Shown piece after piece: positions 1-7,593 of a DNA stretch of 30,707 nucleotides. The stretch is from DATLMR01 sp035634255 (lineage in GTDB: Bacteria > Acidobacteriota > Blastocatellia > UBA7656). The first letter of the stretch is position 1. Every line of letters starts with the position of its first letter. The notes beneath the pieces were generated by a model. That model saw only the letters and a program-made list of their open reading frames with translations. It did not search any database and was not told the origin of the DNA. Where the stretch lies: assembly GCA_035634255.1 (NCBI GenBank), contig DASQDI010000095.1, positions 1 to 30,707 on the forward strand, written 5' to 3'. A program made the position numbers and the translations under genes.

Positions 1-271
1 GGGATGGGCTTAACCCGGCTAGTATTGCAGTAGCCGGGAAGAGCCAAGCCGGGCGGTATCCTTTAAGGAGTTGACGTAGGGCCAACATAACCGGGATATA
101 AAAGACTGGACCAGCCGGTAAGTAGTAGATGAAAAACCACCAAAATGCTCCGACCCATTCTTCAATGGGTTCATTCGTTTCTATGAAGAGCGCGAAGAAA
201 AGTGTCGAAATTATCAACCCAATTGCTCCCGCCGAGATGATAAGAAGAATCGCTTTTATGCCGGCCTTCAT
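1..271 (-). CDS. Small multispan membrane protein (cassette 14, cut by window edge)
   Basis: This frame opens with ATG at 269-271, 8 nt after a strong Shine-Dalgarno (AAGGAGG), and stays open to the window edge, giving at least 90 residues. The protein begins MKAGIKAILLIISAGAIG and shows a hydrophobic first segment at about residues 5-27, a short acidic loop (ETNEPIEEW), then a long aromatic hydrophobic stretch at about 41-65 and a third hydrophobic start near 78. This looks like an inner-membrane protein of three or more spans. It sits just inside its cassette, about 35 nt from the preceding attC, the usual position for a cassette gene. The family is not recognised. The C-terminus and its attC lie outside the window. 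Confidence 0.75.
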   Translation of the reverse strand, partial: MKAGIKAILLIISAGAIGLIISTLFFALFIETNEPIEEWVGAFWWFFIYYLPAGPVFYIPVMLALRQLLKGYRPAWLFPATAILAGLSPS

Positions 272-305
272 TATCAGGTCCTCCTTACCTACTTAGGTTT
301 CAGCC

Positions 306-396
306 GTCTAACGTCCCGGTTGACCGGGCCGCACATAATACTCAAGGGATCATACGAGACTCGCTCGCGCGGCTCCGGTTGACGCGATTGTTAGGC
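306..396 (-). repeat. attC site of cassette 13
   Basis: On the cassette strand it opens with GCCTAAC and closes with GTTAGAC, both canonical outer cores, 91 bp apart. The interior is partly self-complementary (gcgcggctccgg against the ccggttgaccggg side). It follows the dienelactone hydrolase gene by about 20 nt. Confidence 0.9.
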
Positions 397-416
397 GGCG
401 GCCGGGGAGAAAAGCC

Positions 417-1262
417 TTATTTCAGATGCTTACGCAGAAACTCTATGGCCCGCCCCCACGCGAGTTTCGCCTCGTCGGGCTTGTAGAATGGGCGCGTGTA
501 TGCCAGAAACCCATGATCTGCTCCCTCGTAGAGGAAGACTTCTACCGGCGTACCCTGCGCCTTCAGGATCCCCGCCGTTTTTTTTGACTCAGCCGCCGCC
601 ACGGCCCGGTCTGCCGTGCCGTGGTGAAGCTCCACGGGCACCTTCAACCGAGCCAGCTCATGCTCCCTCATGGGTGCGGGGTGAAAAGGGACGACGGCAT
701 CTATCTCGCGCGAGCGCGCTGCGAACAACATCGCTATGCGCCCTCCCATGCAGAAGCCCACGACGCCCATCCCGCCGGGGCGGACGTATGGCTGCGCCCG
801 CAGGTAGCTAGCCCCCAACTGAACATCGTCAAGGATGTCTAATTCGGTGTGGTTCGTTAGGAACTTGCTATACGCCTCGTTGTTGCTCGGGGTGCTGTCC
901 GGCAAGGGGTGGAAAATGTTCGGGGCGAGCCCGATGAAGCCTGCGAGTGCCAGGGCCGCGCAGGTATTCGGGATGTACTCCTCTGATATCTTATTTCCGG
1001 CGATAACCAGCACGGCGGGGTAGACGCCTTCGGCCTTCGGGCGGGCCAAATACCCGTCGATTGTGTCCGCCCCGTTGTGCCTGAAGGCCACCTTCCCGTG
1101 CTGAATCTTGGGATCATTGAGCACTCGTGTCTCCGGCTGTCCGGTCTGCGCGTTCGCCTCCTGCCCCGGCGACGCCGTCAAACTCGCGATAGCCGCTGTC
1201 ACCCCGGCGAGGAAAGACCTCCTGCTTACTACGTCGTCATCGGGATCATCACCAACGCACAT
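417..1262 (-). CDS. Tat-exported dienelactone hydrolase family protein
   Basis: This is an alpha/beta hydrolase of the dienelactone hydrolase family, 281 residues from the ATG at 1260-1262. I chose that start over the GTG 9 nt upstream because GGAGG lies 8 nt before it. The N-terminus carries a twin-arginine motif, SRRSFLAG (residues 13-20), then a hydrophobic alanine-rich stretch and a likely AQ cleavage site, so export is probably by Tat. The family triad is visible: Cys nucleophile in GFCMGG (about residue 171), Asp in HGTADR (about 218) and His in GADHGF (about 250). Family members hydrolyse cyclic dienelactones or other small esters; the substrate here cannot be told. It is the only gene of cassette 13. 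Confidence 0.92.
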   Translation of the reverse strand: MCVGDDPDDDVVSRRSFLAGVTAAIASLTASPGQEANAQTGQPETRVLNDPKIQHGKVAFRHNGADTIDGYLARPKAEGVYPAVLVIAGNKISEEYIPNTCAALALAGFIGLAPNIFHPLPDSTPSNNEAYSKFLTNHTELDILDDVQLGASYLRAQPYVRPGGMGVVGFCMGGRIAMLFAARSREIDAVVPFHPAPMREHELARLKVPVELHHGTADRAVAAAESKKTAGILKAQGTPVEVFLYEGADHGFLAYTRPFYKPDEAKLAWGRAIEFLRKHLK

Positions 1263-1353
1263 AATCCTCACCTCCTACATTGTATGATCAGACTATCTGC
1301 CCCAGGAAATAGATAATAATCGCCAGTTCAGCTTTGGGAGATGAAACAAGGCA

Positions 1354-1445
1354 GCCTAACGTCTCGCATCACCCGGCCCGCGCGTCACTATCAATGAAAC
1401 GCGTGAAGCTCGCTTCGCGGCCTCCGCTGCATGCGTCTGTTAAAC
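1354..1445 (-). repeat. attC site of cassette 12
   Basis: Outer cores on the cassette strand are GTTTAAC and GTTAGGC, 92 bp overall. The inner blocks gtctcgcatcacccgg and cgcggcctccgctgcatgcg recur nearly unchanged in the attC at 11503-11595. The upstream hydrolase gene runs into this site and stops inside it at 1391. Confidence 0.9.
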
Positions 1446-2668
1446 TGCGACGTTTGCCAACCCGCCTCATCCCCCATTGACACCCCGCTCGTCGCTCCTC
1501 TGATCCCCGCTAAGGCTCCTCGCGTTGCCTTTTTACTCGGCGGAGCAAAGATAATTTTGGCAATCCCTTCGCTGGCATCAAGGGCCGAGAGTTCGGATGC
1601 ATTCCCGGCAATAAAATAAGCAACGCCGTCATCCACATACATGCGGAAGTCCGCGTAAAAATGATCACCAATCCCGCCGTTGTGCGCGATCAGCTTAGTC
1701 CCACGCGCGGTCTTAAACAGCGCCCAGCCGTAGCCATAGAAGGAGGTCCGCTCGGGCTGTTCAGGTACGTGAGGGTAGAACAGCTTGTCTTTCGCCTGGG
1801 CGGAGAGGATTCGGGTGCCGCGCAGGGCCAGATACCACTTGTACATGTCCTCGGCCGTCGAGAGTATCCCGCCGGAGGCTCTGATGCACCAGGCGGGGCC
1901 GGTCTCTCTGTAGGCAGGGTTCAGGACGCCCATGAACTCCTTGTCCCCCTGGTAGCCGCGCGCAGCGTGCGCCAACTCGGCCTCCGTGAAGCTGTAGCCG
2001 GTGCTCCGCATCCCGGCCGGGGCGAAAAGCTGTTTGCGCAGGTACTGTTCGTACGGCTCCCCGGACACGATCTCGATGAGCGAGCCGAGCAGCCCATACC
2101 CGTCATTCGAGTAGCTGTAAACTTGGCCGGGCGCCGACCCCAGCTCGGTGGACAGGACGTATTTCACATAATCGTCGCGCCCGACCTTTGCCGAACGACT
2201 GGAGCACTGGCCGACCTGGTGGGGGAGCCCCGAGGTGTGTGTGAGCAAGTGGTGGATCGTGATTGGGCGCTTGTCCGGCGGGACGTCTTTCAAATATTTC
2301 GTGATCGGGTCCGAGACAAGTAGTTTCCCCTCCATCTCCAGTTTGAGAATGGCTGCGCCGGTGAACTGCTTGGTGACTGACCCGATGTGGAACAGCGTCC
2401 GGTGAGTCGCCCGACGTGCGCGCCCCCGATCTGCGGTCCCGTACCCTTTCGAGAGAACAAGTTTATTATTTCGCACAACCATCGCTGCCCCTGAGAAGCC
2501 TTTGGACACGAGGCCTGCGAGATACGTGTCGAGTTGCCGGCCTAAGTCTTCCCTGACCACTTCATCCTCGATCAAGCCTCGTTTGGTCGGACTTACATTA
2601 CTTATCTGAGTGAAAGCAAGAGGTGATAACGCAACGACCGAGATCATAGATAGAAGAAAACGCTTCAT
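1391..2668 (-). CDS. Exported beta-lactamase-fold serine hydrolase (cassette 12)
   Basis: A 425-residue member of the serine beta-lactamase / penicillin-binding-protein-like family (class C/Pfam Beta-lactamase fold). It has a Sec-type signal sequence (MKRFLLSMISVVALSPLAFT). The active-site motifs are in order: SxxK as SVTK (residues 97-100), YxN as YSN (186-188), and HNG (329-331) in place of the KTG of true beta-lactamases. HxG in that position is common in esterases and D-aminopeptidases of this fold, so antibiotic hydrolysis should not be assumed. The start has AGGGAG 9 nt upstream. The last dozen or so codons are attC sequence: the reading frame enters the attC and stops there, so the C-terminus is probably a product of cassette insertion rather than of the family. 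Confidence 0.92.
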   Translation of the reverse strand: MKRFLLSMISVVALSPLAFTQISNVSPTKRGLIEDEVVREDLGRQLDTYLAGLVSKGFSGAAMVVRNNKLVLSKGYGTADRGRARRATHRTLFHIGSVTKQFTGAAILKLEMEGKLLVSDPITKYLKDVPPDKRPITIHHLLTHTSGLPHQVGQCSSRSAKVGRDDYVKYVLSTELGSAPGQVYSYSNDGYGLLGSLIEIVSGEPYEQYLRKQLFAPAGMRSTGYSFTEAELAHAARGYQGDKEFMGVLNPAYRETGPAWCIRASGGILSTAEDMYKWYLALRGTRILSAQAKDKLFYPHVPEQPERTSFYGYGWALFKTARGTKLIAHNGGIGDHFYADFRMYVDDGVAYFIAGNASELSALDASEGIAKIIFAPPSKKATRGALAGIRGATSGVSMGDEAGWQTSQFNRRMQRRPRSELHAFH

Positions 2669-2750
2669 TGGTTCAACTCCCTTAATAGTAATTAACCCTA
2701 TCCCTCAACCTTAAATAGTGGCAACTGGCCGCCACGGATGAACCGTCGCG

Positions 2751-2842
2751 GCCCAACGTCTCGCATCACCCGCCCGCGTGTAGTGTGTAGAGATTCATGT
2801 CAAGCCCCGCCCGCGTGGCTCGGGCGCATTCGCTTGTTCGAC
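2751..2842 (-). repeat. attC site of cassette 11
   Basis: Cassette-strand cores are GTCGAAC (one departure from RYYYAAC) and GTTGGGC, 92 bp apart. The gtctcgcatcaccc block is shared with the attC sites at 1354 and 11503. It lies 10 nt after the stop of the DUF4440-like gene. Confidence 0.85.
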
Positions 2843-2852
2843 GGCGCCGCGT

Positions 2853-3335
2853 TTAGCTCGGGGGCTCGAATGTAGAGACATTCGCTACCAACACCCACTT
2901 CCCGCTCTGCTTCTCATACGTCATGATGCCCGCGTAGATGAACTTCTCCTCCACCTCTTTCCCCGCCTCATCCTTCTGTGTACGCCTCACCCTGATGCGG
3001 GTGATCATCCATGCCATGCTCGCGTCCTTTGAGATGCGGATGATCGGCTCCTCTATGTCGTCCCACTCATAATACTTCGCCCCCTTGAAATATTCAGTAA
3101 ACTGCTTGCGCGAGTCCGACTTCTTAGCCCGGTGTACCTTGCCATCACTAACCGCAATCATCTCTTCGGGGGCATTCGCCTGTAACAGGTCCACATCCGT
3201 CTTGAAGTGGGCCTCGCGGGCCGACTTGTGTAAGCGCAGCAGTTCGGCTTTTTCTTTTTCCAGATTGGCCGCAACCTGGGCCTGCGTGACGGCTGAGCCG
3301 GCTACGAGGAGAAAGAAAGCAACGAAATAGTTCAT
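2853..3335 (-). CDS. Exported SnoaL/DUF4440-like (NTF2-fold) protein
   Basis: 160 residues. A signal peptide (MNYFVAFFLLVAGSAVTQAQ) is followed by a charged helix (about residues 22-46) and then the alternating pattern of an NTF2-like cone: a helix ending in an early acidic position (FKTDVDLLQANAPEEMIAV), then strands around IRISKDASMAWMITRIRV and WVLVANVSTF. This layout matches DUF4440/SnoaL-like domains, which include ketosteroid-isomerase-type enzymes but many members of unknown role. The start has CAGGAG 6 nt upstream. It is the only gene in cassette 11. Export is well supported; the molecular function is not known. Confidence 0.85.
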   Translation of the reverse strand: MNYFVAFFLLVAGSAVTQAQVAANLEKEKAELLRLHKSAREAHFKTDVDLLQANAPEEMIAVSDGKVHRAKKSDSRKQFTEYFKGAKYYEWDDIEEPIIRISKDASMAWMITRIRVRRTQKDEAGKEVEEKFIYAGIMTYEKQSGKWVLVANVSTFEPPS

Positions 3336-3380
3336 ACGGTTCTCCTGAAAATTATTAAAGCTTACCGCTACTCGTTAGCT

Positions 3381-3471
3381 GTCTAACGGCCGAGATCACG
3401 AGGCCCGCACGTTCCGCTCGGCGGAACATCCCAGACGAGGTCGCGGGCTCGCCCGCACCGTCTAGTCGGGC
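3381..3471 (-). repeat. attC site of cassette 10, one degenerate core
   Basis: Cassette-strand cores are GCCCGAC (expected RYYYAAC; one mismatch in the AAC triplet) and GTTAGAC, 91 bp apart. The interior is highly self-complementary (gttccgc/gcggaac). Size and position between two cassette genes support it. Confidence 0.75.
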
Positions 3472-3523
3472 GGCGCGTGGTTAGCACGCACTCGTTTATC
3501 CCTTCGCCCGCTGTTTAAACTAT

Positions 3524-3886
3524 CTAATCGCAATTCGCGACGCCCATAAAGCAGGGGAGCTGATCGTTTATTATCAATCCCCAGATCATTGCGACCAGGG
3601 CCAAAAGAGCGACCCTGAACAATACACCCCTGGGATTGGCCAGGGCGCTGTTTCCCGCTCGCGCGGCTCGCACTATCGCTAGGAGGGTGACGATAAATGC
3701 CACGGGTAAGAGCCACAATAAGCCAAACAGCACGATAAGGCCGGGGGCATTTTGCCTGGTAATCGTGTTATTCACACATTCGAGGGCCGCCAACGGCAGC
3801 ACCAGGGTGAAGCTGATGAGCGCCGCCGATTTTAAGTCTGTGGCGATGTTTTTCGTAGGCCCTTCGTTTTGCAGGGCATCTCGCAT
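3524..3886 (-). CDS. Small membrane protein (cassette 10)
   Basis: The ATG at 3884-3886 follows an excellent Shine-Dalgarno (AAAGGAGG, 8 nt upstream); longer in-frame starts upstream lack one. The product is 120 residues. After a hydrophilic N-terminus (about residues 1-18) come three hydrophobic segments at roughly 20-37, 50-71 and 88-106, separated by short loops, the second ending in positively charged residues (RAARAG). Two cysteines sit in the C-terminal tail (PCFMGVANCD). I do not recognise the family. As the only gene in its cassette it is probably an inner-membrane protein with an accessory role. Confidence 0.8.
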   Translation of the reverse strand: MRDALQNEGPTKNIATDLKSAALISFTLVLPLAALECVNNTITRQNAPGLIVLFGLLWLLPVAFIVTLLAIVRAARAGNSALANPRGVLFRVALLALVAMIWGLIINDQLPCFMGVANCD

Positions 3887-3963
3887 TTGCAAACCTCCTT
3901 TCTCGAGAATGATGGTCTGACTCAGGTGGTTCGTCTTTCGATGCATCAAGCCCGACGACAGTC

Positions 3964-4056
3964 GCCCAACGCCCGGCCTAACCGCGCCGCCGCGAGGCAC
4001 TGGAAGTAACTATAAAGAATCCGCTCCGGCGGCTCCGGTGGATGCCCTTGTTAGGC
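3964..4056 (-). repeat. attC site of cassette 9
   Basis: Cassette-strand cores are GCCTAAC and GTTGGGC, 93 bp apart. A second GTTAGGC 12 nt inside the left end offers an alternative boundary. The interior carries the shared ggctccggtgg block. Confidence 0.88.
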
Positions 4057-4104
4057 AGGCTTCATGCCATCACCCAAACGCATCGATGCACTGCCGCCCT
4101 ATTG

Positions 4105-4260
4105 CTAATCGGCGGTCCAATGGCGCCCCGCCGCTATATTAATGCGCGCCTTGCCGGCAGCTTTGATGCGATACAACTCTACCTTCGACCCACTGAAGGT
4201 TAAGTGATCGTCCCTGCTGAGTGATAGCATCAACTTTGAACTTAACGCTTCCGAGTGCAT
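4105..4260 (-). CDS. Possible 51-residue protein (cassette 9, second position)
   Basis: A small frame from ATG (4258-4260) to TAG, beginning MHSEALSSKLMLSLSRDD and ending GRHWTAD. It is in the orientation of all other cassette genes and lies between the 55-residue gene and the attC. The frame stays open 17 codons further upstream but has no better start, and no clear Shine-Dalgarno is seen. The middle section (LTFSGSKVELYRIKAAGKA) has the alternating hydrophobic pattern of short beta strands. A faint likeness to CsrA-type proteins is too weak to use. It may be a decayed remnant or simply non-coding. Confidence 0.33.
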   Translation of the reverse strand: MHSEALSSKLMLSLSRDDHLTFSGSKVELYRIKAAGKARINIAAGRHWTAD

Positions 4261-4336
4261 CGACTTATAACCCAAGCTTGCTTTCGGAAGGCGTTCAAGT
4301 CTCTGACGCTACTCATCTAAATGACAACACCGTCCG

Positions 4337-4504
4337 TTAGTTCCCTCGAACCGCGATAGACTGGACATCAGTCACAATGATGTTACCATTTTGCGGTATC
4401 ACCATAATTACTGAAGCCTGGCGGGTCGCAAAATCCACCGCTAGGAACATTTCTTGCCCTTGCGGGCCAGTGAAATTGAGTTTTACGACGGAATTGCTGT
4501 TCAT
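4337..4504 (-). CDS. 55-residue protein of unknown function (cassette 9)
   Basis: The frame starts at ATG 4502-4504, with GAGG 5 nt upstream, and ends at TAA 4337-4339. It lies 58 nt from the start of the cassette, where cassette genes usually sit. The product begins MNSNSVVKLNFTGPQGQ and alternates hydrophobic and polar residues through most of its length, suggesting a small all-beta protein; there is no signal peptide or membrane segment. The family is not recognised. Position, start signals and orientation support it despite its length. Confidence 0.62.
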   Translation of the reverse strand: MNSNSVVKLNFTGPQGQEMFLAVDFATRQASVIMVIPQNGNIIVTDVQSIAVRGN

Positions 4505-4561
4505 AAATACCTCACTCTATCTGATATTTTCCTAAGCAAGCCAAGGTTCAACTTTAAGCCT

Positions 4562-4653
4562 GCCCAACGCTCCGCACCAGCGGGGCCGCGCCGTACCTTG
4601 GATGAATCATATCAAACTCGGCTCGCGGCCTCCGTTGGATGCGGTTGTCAAGC
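4562..4653 (-). repeat. attC site of cassette 8, one degenerate core
   Basis: Cassette-strand cores are GCTTGAC (mismatch in the AAC triplet) and GTTGGGC, 92 bp apart. The interior keeps the family blocks (gctcgcggcctccgttggatgcgg and ctccgcaccagcgggg). It follows the dehydrogenase stop by about 20 nt. Confidence 0.85.
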
Positions 4654-4673
4654 GCAGGTCTAAGGGGCAGCCG

Positions 4674-5597
4674 TTATAGCGCAGCTAATTCAGCCGCCTT
4701 CCGCAGCACGGATGCCGACCGTTCCAATTGGGCTCGCTCATCCTCATCCAATTCAGGTTCAAGCACCTGGATCGCACCTTCAGCACTGACGATTGTAGGC
4801 AACGACAATGCAACGTCGTTCAGCCCTAACGCCCCGCTCTGGAGTTGCGAAACCGTCAGCACCCGCCTCTCTCCGTGAAGCATCCAGCGCAGCAAGGCCG
4901 CCGTGACTAAACCGATGGCATGATTAGTTGCGCCCTTACGCCTGATAATTTCGTGCGCAGCAGTTCGGACTTCGTGCACAATGCTTGCTTCTTGATCCTT
5001 CTGCCACCCCGGCCAGCTTCGCAAACGCATCCCACCGACGTAAGCGCCCGACCACAGCACCACCTCAGAGTCACCGTGCTCCCCTATGACCTGCGCATGA
5101 ATGGAACGTGGATCTAGCGACAGCTTCCGTCCCAGTATCTGACGCAGGCGGGCGGTGTCTAACATGGTCCCTGTGCCGATGACTCGCTGCGGGGGCAGGC
5201 CGGACGTTTTGGTGAAGAGATAAGTCAGCACGTCGACCGGATTCGTGACTACGACCACTATCCCTTTATAGCCACGCAACTGATGTGCGAGGTCACGCAC
5301 AATGTTCAGGTTATCGTTCAGCAGATCCAGTCGAGACTGCCCGGAGCTTCCGCCTCTGCCAGCTGCAATAACCACGGCATCTGCATTATACATCTCTTGG
5401 ATAGTTCCGTTACACACCGCCGCCGAAGGGTAGAACGACGAACCGTGCGCGAGGTCCATAGCTTCTCCTTCCGCAATCTCCTGACGCACGTCATAGAGGA
5501 TGAGCTCATTGGCTGCTCCGGCCTGGAGAGTCGAGATCGCAACGCTGGAGCCGACCCAACCTGTTCCGATGATGCCGATTGAAGTACGCCGTGGCAT
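4674..5597 (-). CDS. Lactate/malate dehydrogenase family 2-hydroxyacid dehydrogenase
   Basis: 307 residues, the length of NAD-dependent L-lactate dehydrogenases. Visible family features: the Rossmann loop GTGWVG (residues 11-16); Asp36 at the end of the second strand, favouring NAD; the catalytic-loop Arg (SRLDLL, residue 89, LDH Arg109); Asn119 in TNPVDV; the Asp147/Arg150 pair in LDTAR (LDH Asp168/Arg171); and catalytic His174 in GEHGDSE (LDH His195). Family members reduce pyruvate or oxaloacetate. The position that selects substrate, LDH residue 102 (Gln in lactate, Arg in malate dehydrogenases), is Gly83 here, in a loop reading RGGSSGQSR, so another 2-oxoacid may be preferred. It is the sole gene of cassette 8, unusual cargo for an integron. 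The start lacks a strong Shine-Dalgarno. Confidence 0.92.
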   Translation of the reverse strand: MPRRTSIGIIGTGWVGSSVAISTLQAGAANELILYDVRQEIAEGEAMDLAHGSSFYPSAAVCNGTIQEMYNADAVVIAAGRGGSSGQSRLDLLNDNLNIVRDLAHQLRGYKGIVVVVTNPVDVLTYLFTKTSGLPPQRVIGTGTMLDTARLRQILGRKLSLDPRSIHAQVIGEHGDSEVVLWSGAYVGGMRLRSWPGWQKDQEASIVHEVRTAAHEIIRRKGATNHAIGLVTAALLRWMLHGERRVLTVSQLQSGALGLNDVALSLPTIVSAEGAIQVLEPELDEDERAQLERSASVLRKAAELAAL

Positions 5598-5624
5598 AAT
5601 CTCGTATCCCTTTCACTATTTTGC

Positions 5625-5714
5625 GCCTAACGCTTCGCATCACCCGGACCGCGCATGGTGCTGTAATTCATGTGAACGCTGGCTCGCGGGCTCGGGTGCG
5701 TGCGATTGTAGGGC
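5625..5714 (-). repeat. attC site of cassette 7
   Basis: Cassette-strand cores are GCCCTAC (one mismatch to RYYYAAC) and GTTAGGC, 90 bp apart. The interior has cgcatcacccggaccgcg and gctcgcgggctcgggtgcg, closely matching the attC at 10464-10554. Confidence 0.85.
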
Positions 5715-5746
5715 GGCGCGTTACAAGGTAAAGGTATTGGCGACTG

Positions 5747-7441
5747 TTACATTCTATTAAAGCGGAGATTTCTGACGCGCCCCGTGTTTACTAAGAAACC
5801 TGATATATGGTTCTGTTTATCACGTGTGAAACTCAACGCGCCACTCCCCACGGAGGAGAAAGTGTCGGCGAATAATAACTGTAGCGGAGCGTCATCTACG
5901 TTTTTCCTTCGCAGGACTAACTTATCACCTTGAAGAGAGATGGTGTAGGTCGCGTCAATCTCTTCGCTGTAATACGTGCCCGCGAACTGCGCCATCTGCT
6001 CTGACGTGTAAGACGCCGGTTCGACGCGCTCATGAACGATAGGCTTTCCGCCGTTAGCTGACGTGAACATCTGTAAAGGGGCGTCCGGTCGTGCCGCTTT
6101 GAAGCTGATTTCAACCCTGTCCGGCACGCCGAGCATCAGAAAACGGTCATTGCCGAGCGGCACTAACTCGCTCTCGCTGGAGCCTCTGGAGTAAATAAGT
6201 TTCCCGCCCTTAATATACAGTCGTCTAAAGTTGTTGCTGGTGGCGTTGAAGTAAGACCCGGCGACGGCGCTCAACTCCTCCTCCGGCACGCTGATAACTT
6301 TTGCCTCAGGGGGGGGAGCCGCGCCGACGGCCTCACCTTTTTTGAACACGTCTGCGAGATAAATGTCGGCCACCTGCCTCGTCAGCCTTCCCGATTCGAT
6401 GTTAGAGAGATTGCACAGACAGATTACGGAGAACCTCTCGTCGGGAAATCGGATCATGTCGGAGTTGAAGCCATAATAGGCCCCGCCGTGACCGAACAGC
6501 TTCAAGCCTTTGTACTGCTCGACGTCAAGGCCGAAAACATAATTTAATTTTCCGCCGTTATTGAGGGTGCCCGGAGTGAGCAGTAAATTGATAAACTCTT
6601 GTCCCCCACTCAACTTGTTCCCATAGAAATTCCTGCCCCAAAGAACCAAATCATCAATCGTGGTTAAAAGGCCGCCGTCACCTATGTGGTTAGAGACAGG
6701 TCTTTCGACTGAAAAGCCGGCGTCCTTTCGAGAAGAATAGCCCGTCGCCCGATTTTTTATCACTTCCGTGTTGTCATCATGAAAGCGTGTGTTGATCATC
6801 CCCAGCGGCTTAAAAATATTCTCTTCGGCAAACTCGCGCAGCGCCTTGCCGCTCACCCTCTTCACTATCTGCGCCAATAAGAAGTAGCCGGAATTGCTGT
6901 ACAGGTATTCGTCGCCCGGTTTGAAATTAAGCTCCTTCTGCCGAGCTATCATCTTGAATACTTCTTCGTCCGACGCGTCCTGGAATCTGATACCGGCCAA
7001 CTGCATCAGATGAGAGTATTCGCGAATGCCGCTGGTGTGATAAATGAGCTGTCGGACGGTCACGGGAGTTGTGTAGGGCGGCATCTCGGGCAGGTATTTG
7101 CGGATGTCTTCATCCAGCGAGATTTTCCCTTGCATCGCCAGGAGAGCGATACTCGCCGCCGTAAACTGTTTCGACGTGGAAGCAATATTGAAAACCGACT
7201 GTGAGGAGATGGGGATGCCATAATCCAAGTTAGCGCTCCCGTAGCCGCGTTTATAAATTACTTGACCTCCCTTGATAACCGCCAGCGCACAGCCCGGCGA
7301 ATCTGGCTTGTTCCACTGGGCGAATAGCACGTCTACCCTTTCCGTAGCAGGGCCGGGCTTGGCGGCGCGCTCTTGAGCGCGGCAGAGTACCGGAGCTAAC
7401 AAGCTCAGAGTAAACGTGATAATAATGAATAAATTTTTCAT
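5747..7441 (-). CDS. Exported beta-lactamase-fold serine hydrolase with C-terminal extension (cassette 7)
   Basis: 564 residues from the ATG at 7439-7441 (GAGGGGG 6 nt upstream). It has a Sec signal peptide (MKNLFIIITFTLSLLAPVLC, ending in a cysteine, though the context is not a clean lipobox). The N-terminal 370 residues are a serine beta-lactamase fold: STSK (88-91) as SxxK, YSN (181-183) as YxN, and HGG (318-320) in place of KTG. About 190 C-terminal residues hold two repeated beta-rich units beginning VAGSYFN and FAGTYYSEEI, resembling the lipocalin-like extensions of D-aminopeptidase/esterase relatives. Likely a periplasmic peptidase or esterase; beta-lactam hydrolysis is not implied. 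It shares one cassette with the AraC-type regulator upstream, with about 150 nt between the genes and no attC. Confidence 0.92.
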   Translation of the reverse strand: MKNLFIIITFTLSLLAPVLCRAQERAAKPGPATERVDVLFAQWNKPDSPGCALAVIKGGQVIYKRGYGSANLDYGIPISSQSVFNIASTSKQFTAASIALLAMQGKISLDEDIRKYLPEMPPYTTPVTVRQLIYHTSGIREYSHLMQLAGIRFQDASDEEVFKMIARQKELNFKPGDEYLYSNSGYFLLAQIVKRVSGKALREFAEENIFKPLGMINTRFHDDNTEVIKNRATGYSSRKDAGFSVERPVSNHIGDGGLLTTIDDLVLWGRNFYGNKLSGGQEFINLLLTPGTLNNGGKLNYVFGLDVEQYKGLKLFGHGGAYYGFNSDMIRFPDERFSVICLCNLSNIESGRLTRQVADIYLADVFKKGEAVGAAPPPEAKVISVPEEELSAVAGSYFNATSNNFRRLYIKGGKLIYSRGSSESELVPLGNDRFLMLGVPDRVEISFKAARPDAPLQMFTSANGGKPIVHERVEPASYTSEQMAQFAGTYYSEEIDATYTISLQGDKLVLRRKNVDDAPLQLLFADTFSSVGSGALSFTRDKQNHISGFLVNTGRVRNLRFNRM

Positions 7442-7593
7442 AATGCCCCCTCTAACCCCGTGCATTTCCGCGCGGCTTATCGAGCCTAGCCTTCACTTCA
7501 GAAAGCTACTCGGCAAAGAACCTTTCCTCCGGTCATAAGACTACTACGGAAGGGCGGTTCGGTTCTTTCGCAATCGAAAGGTATTGTCTCGGA

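Noticed and set aside
1661..2323. 220-codon + strand frame opposite the cassette 12 hydrolase
   Set aside because: Wrong orientation for a cassette and no recognisable domain; the - strand has SxxK and YxN motifs in this stretch.
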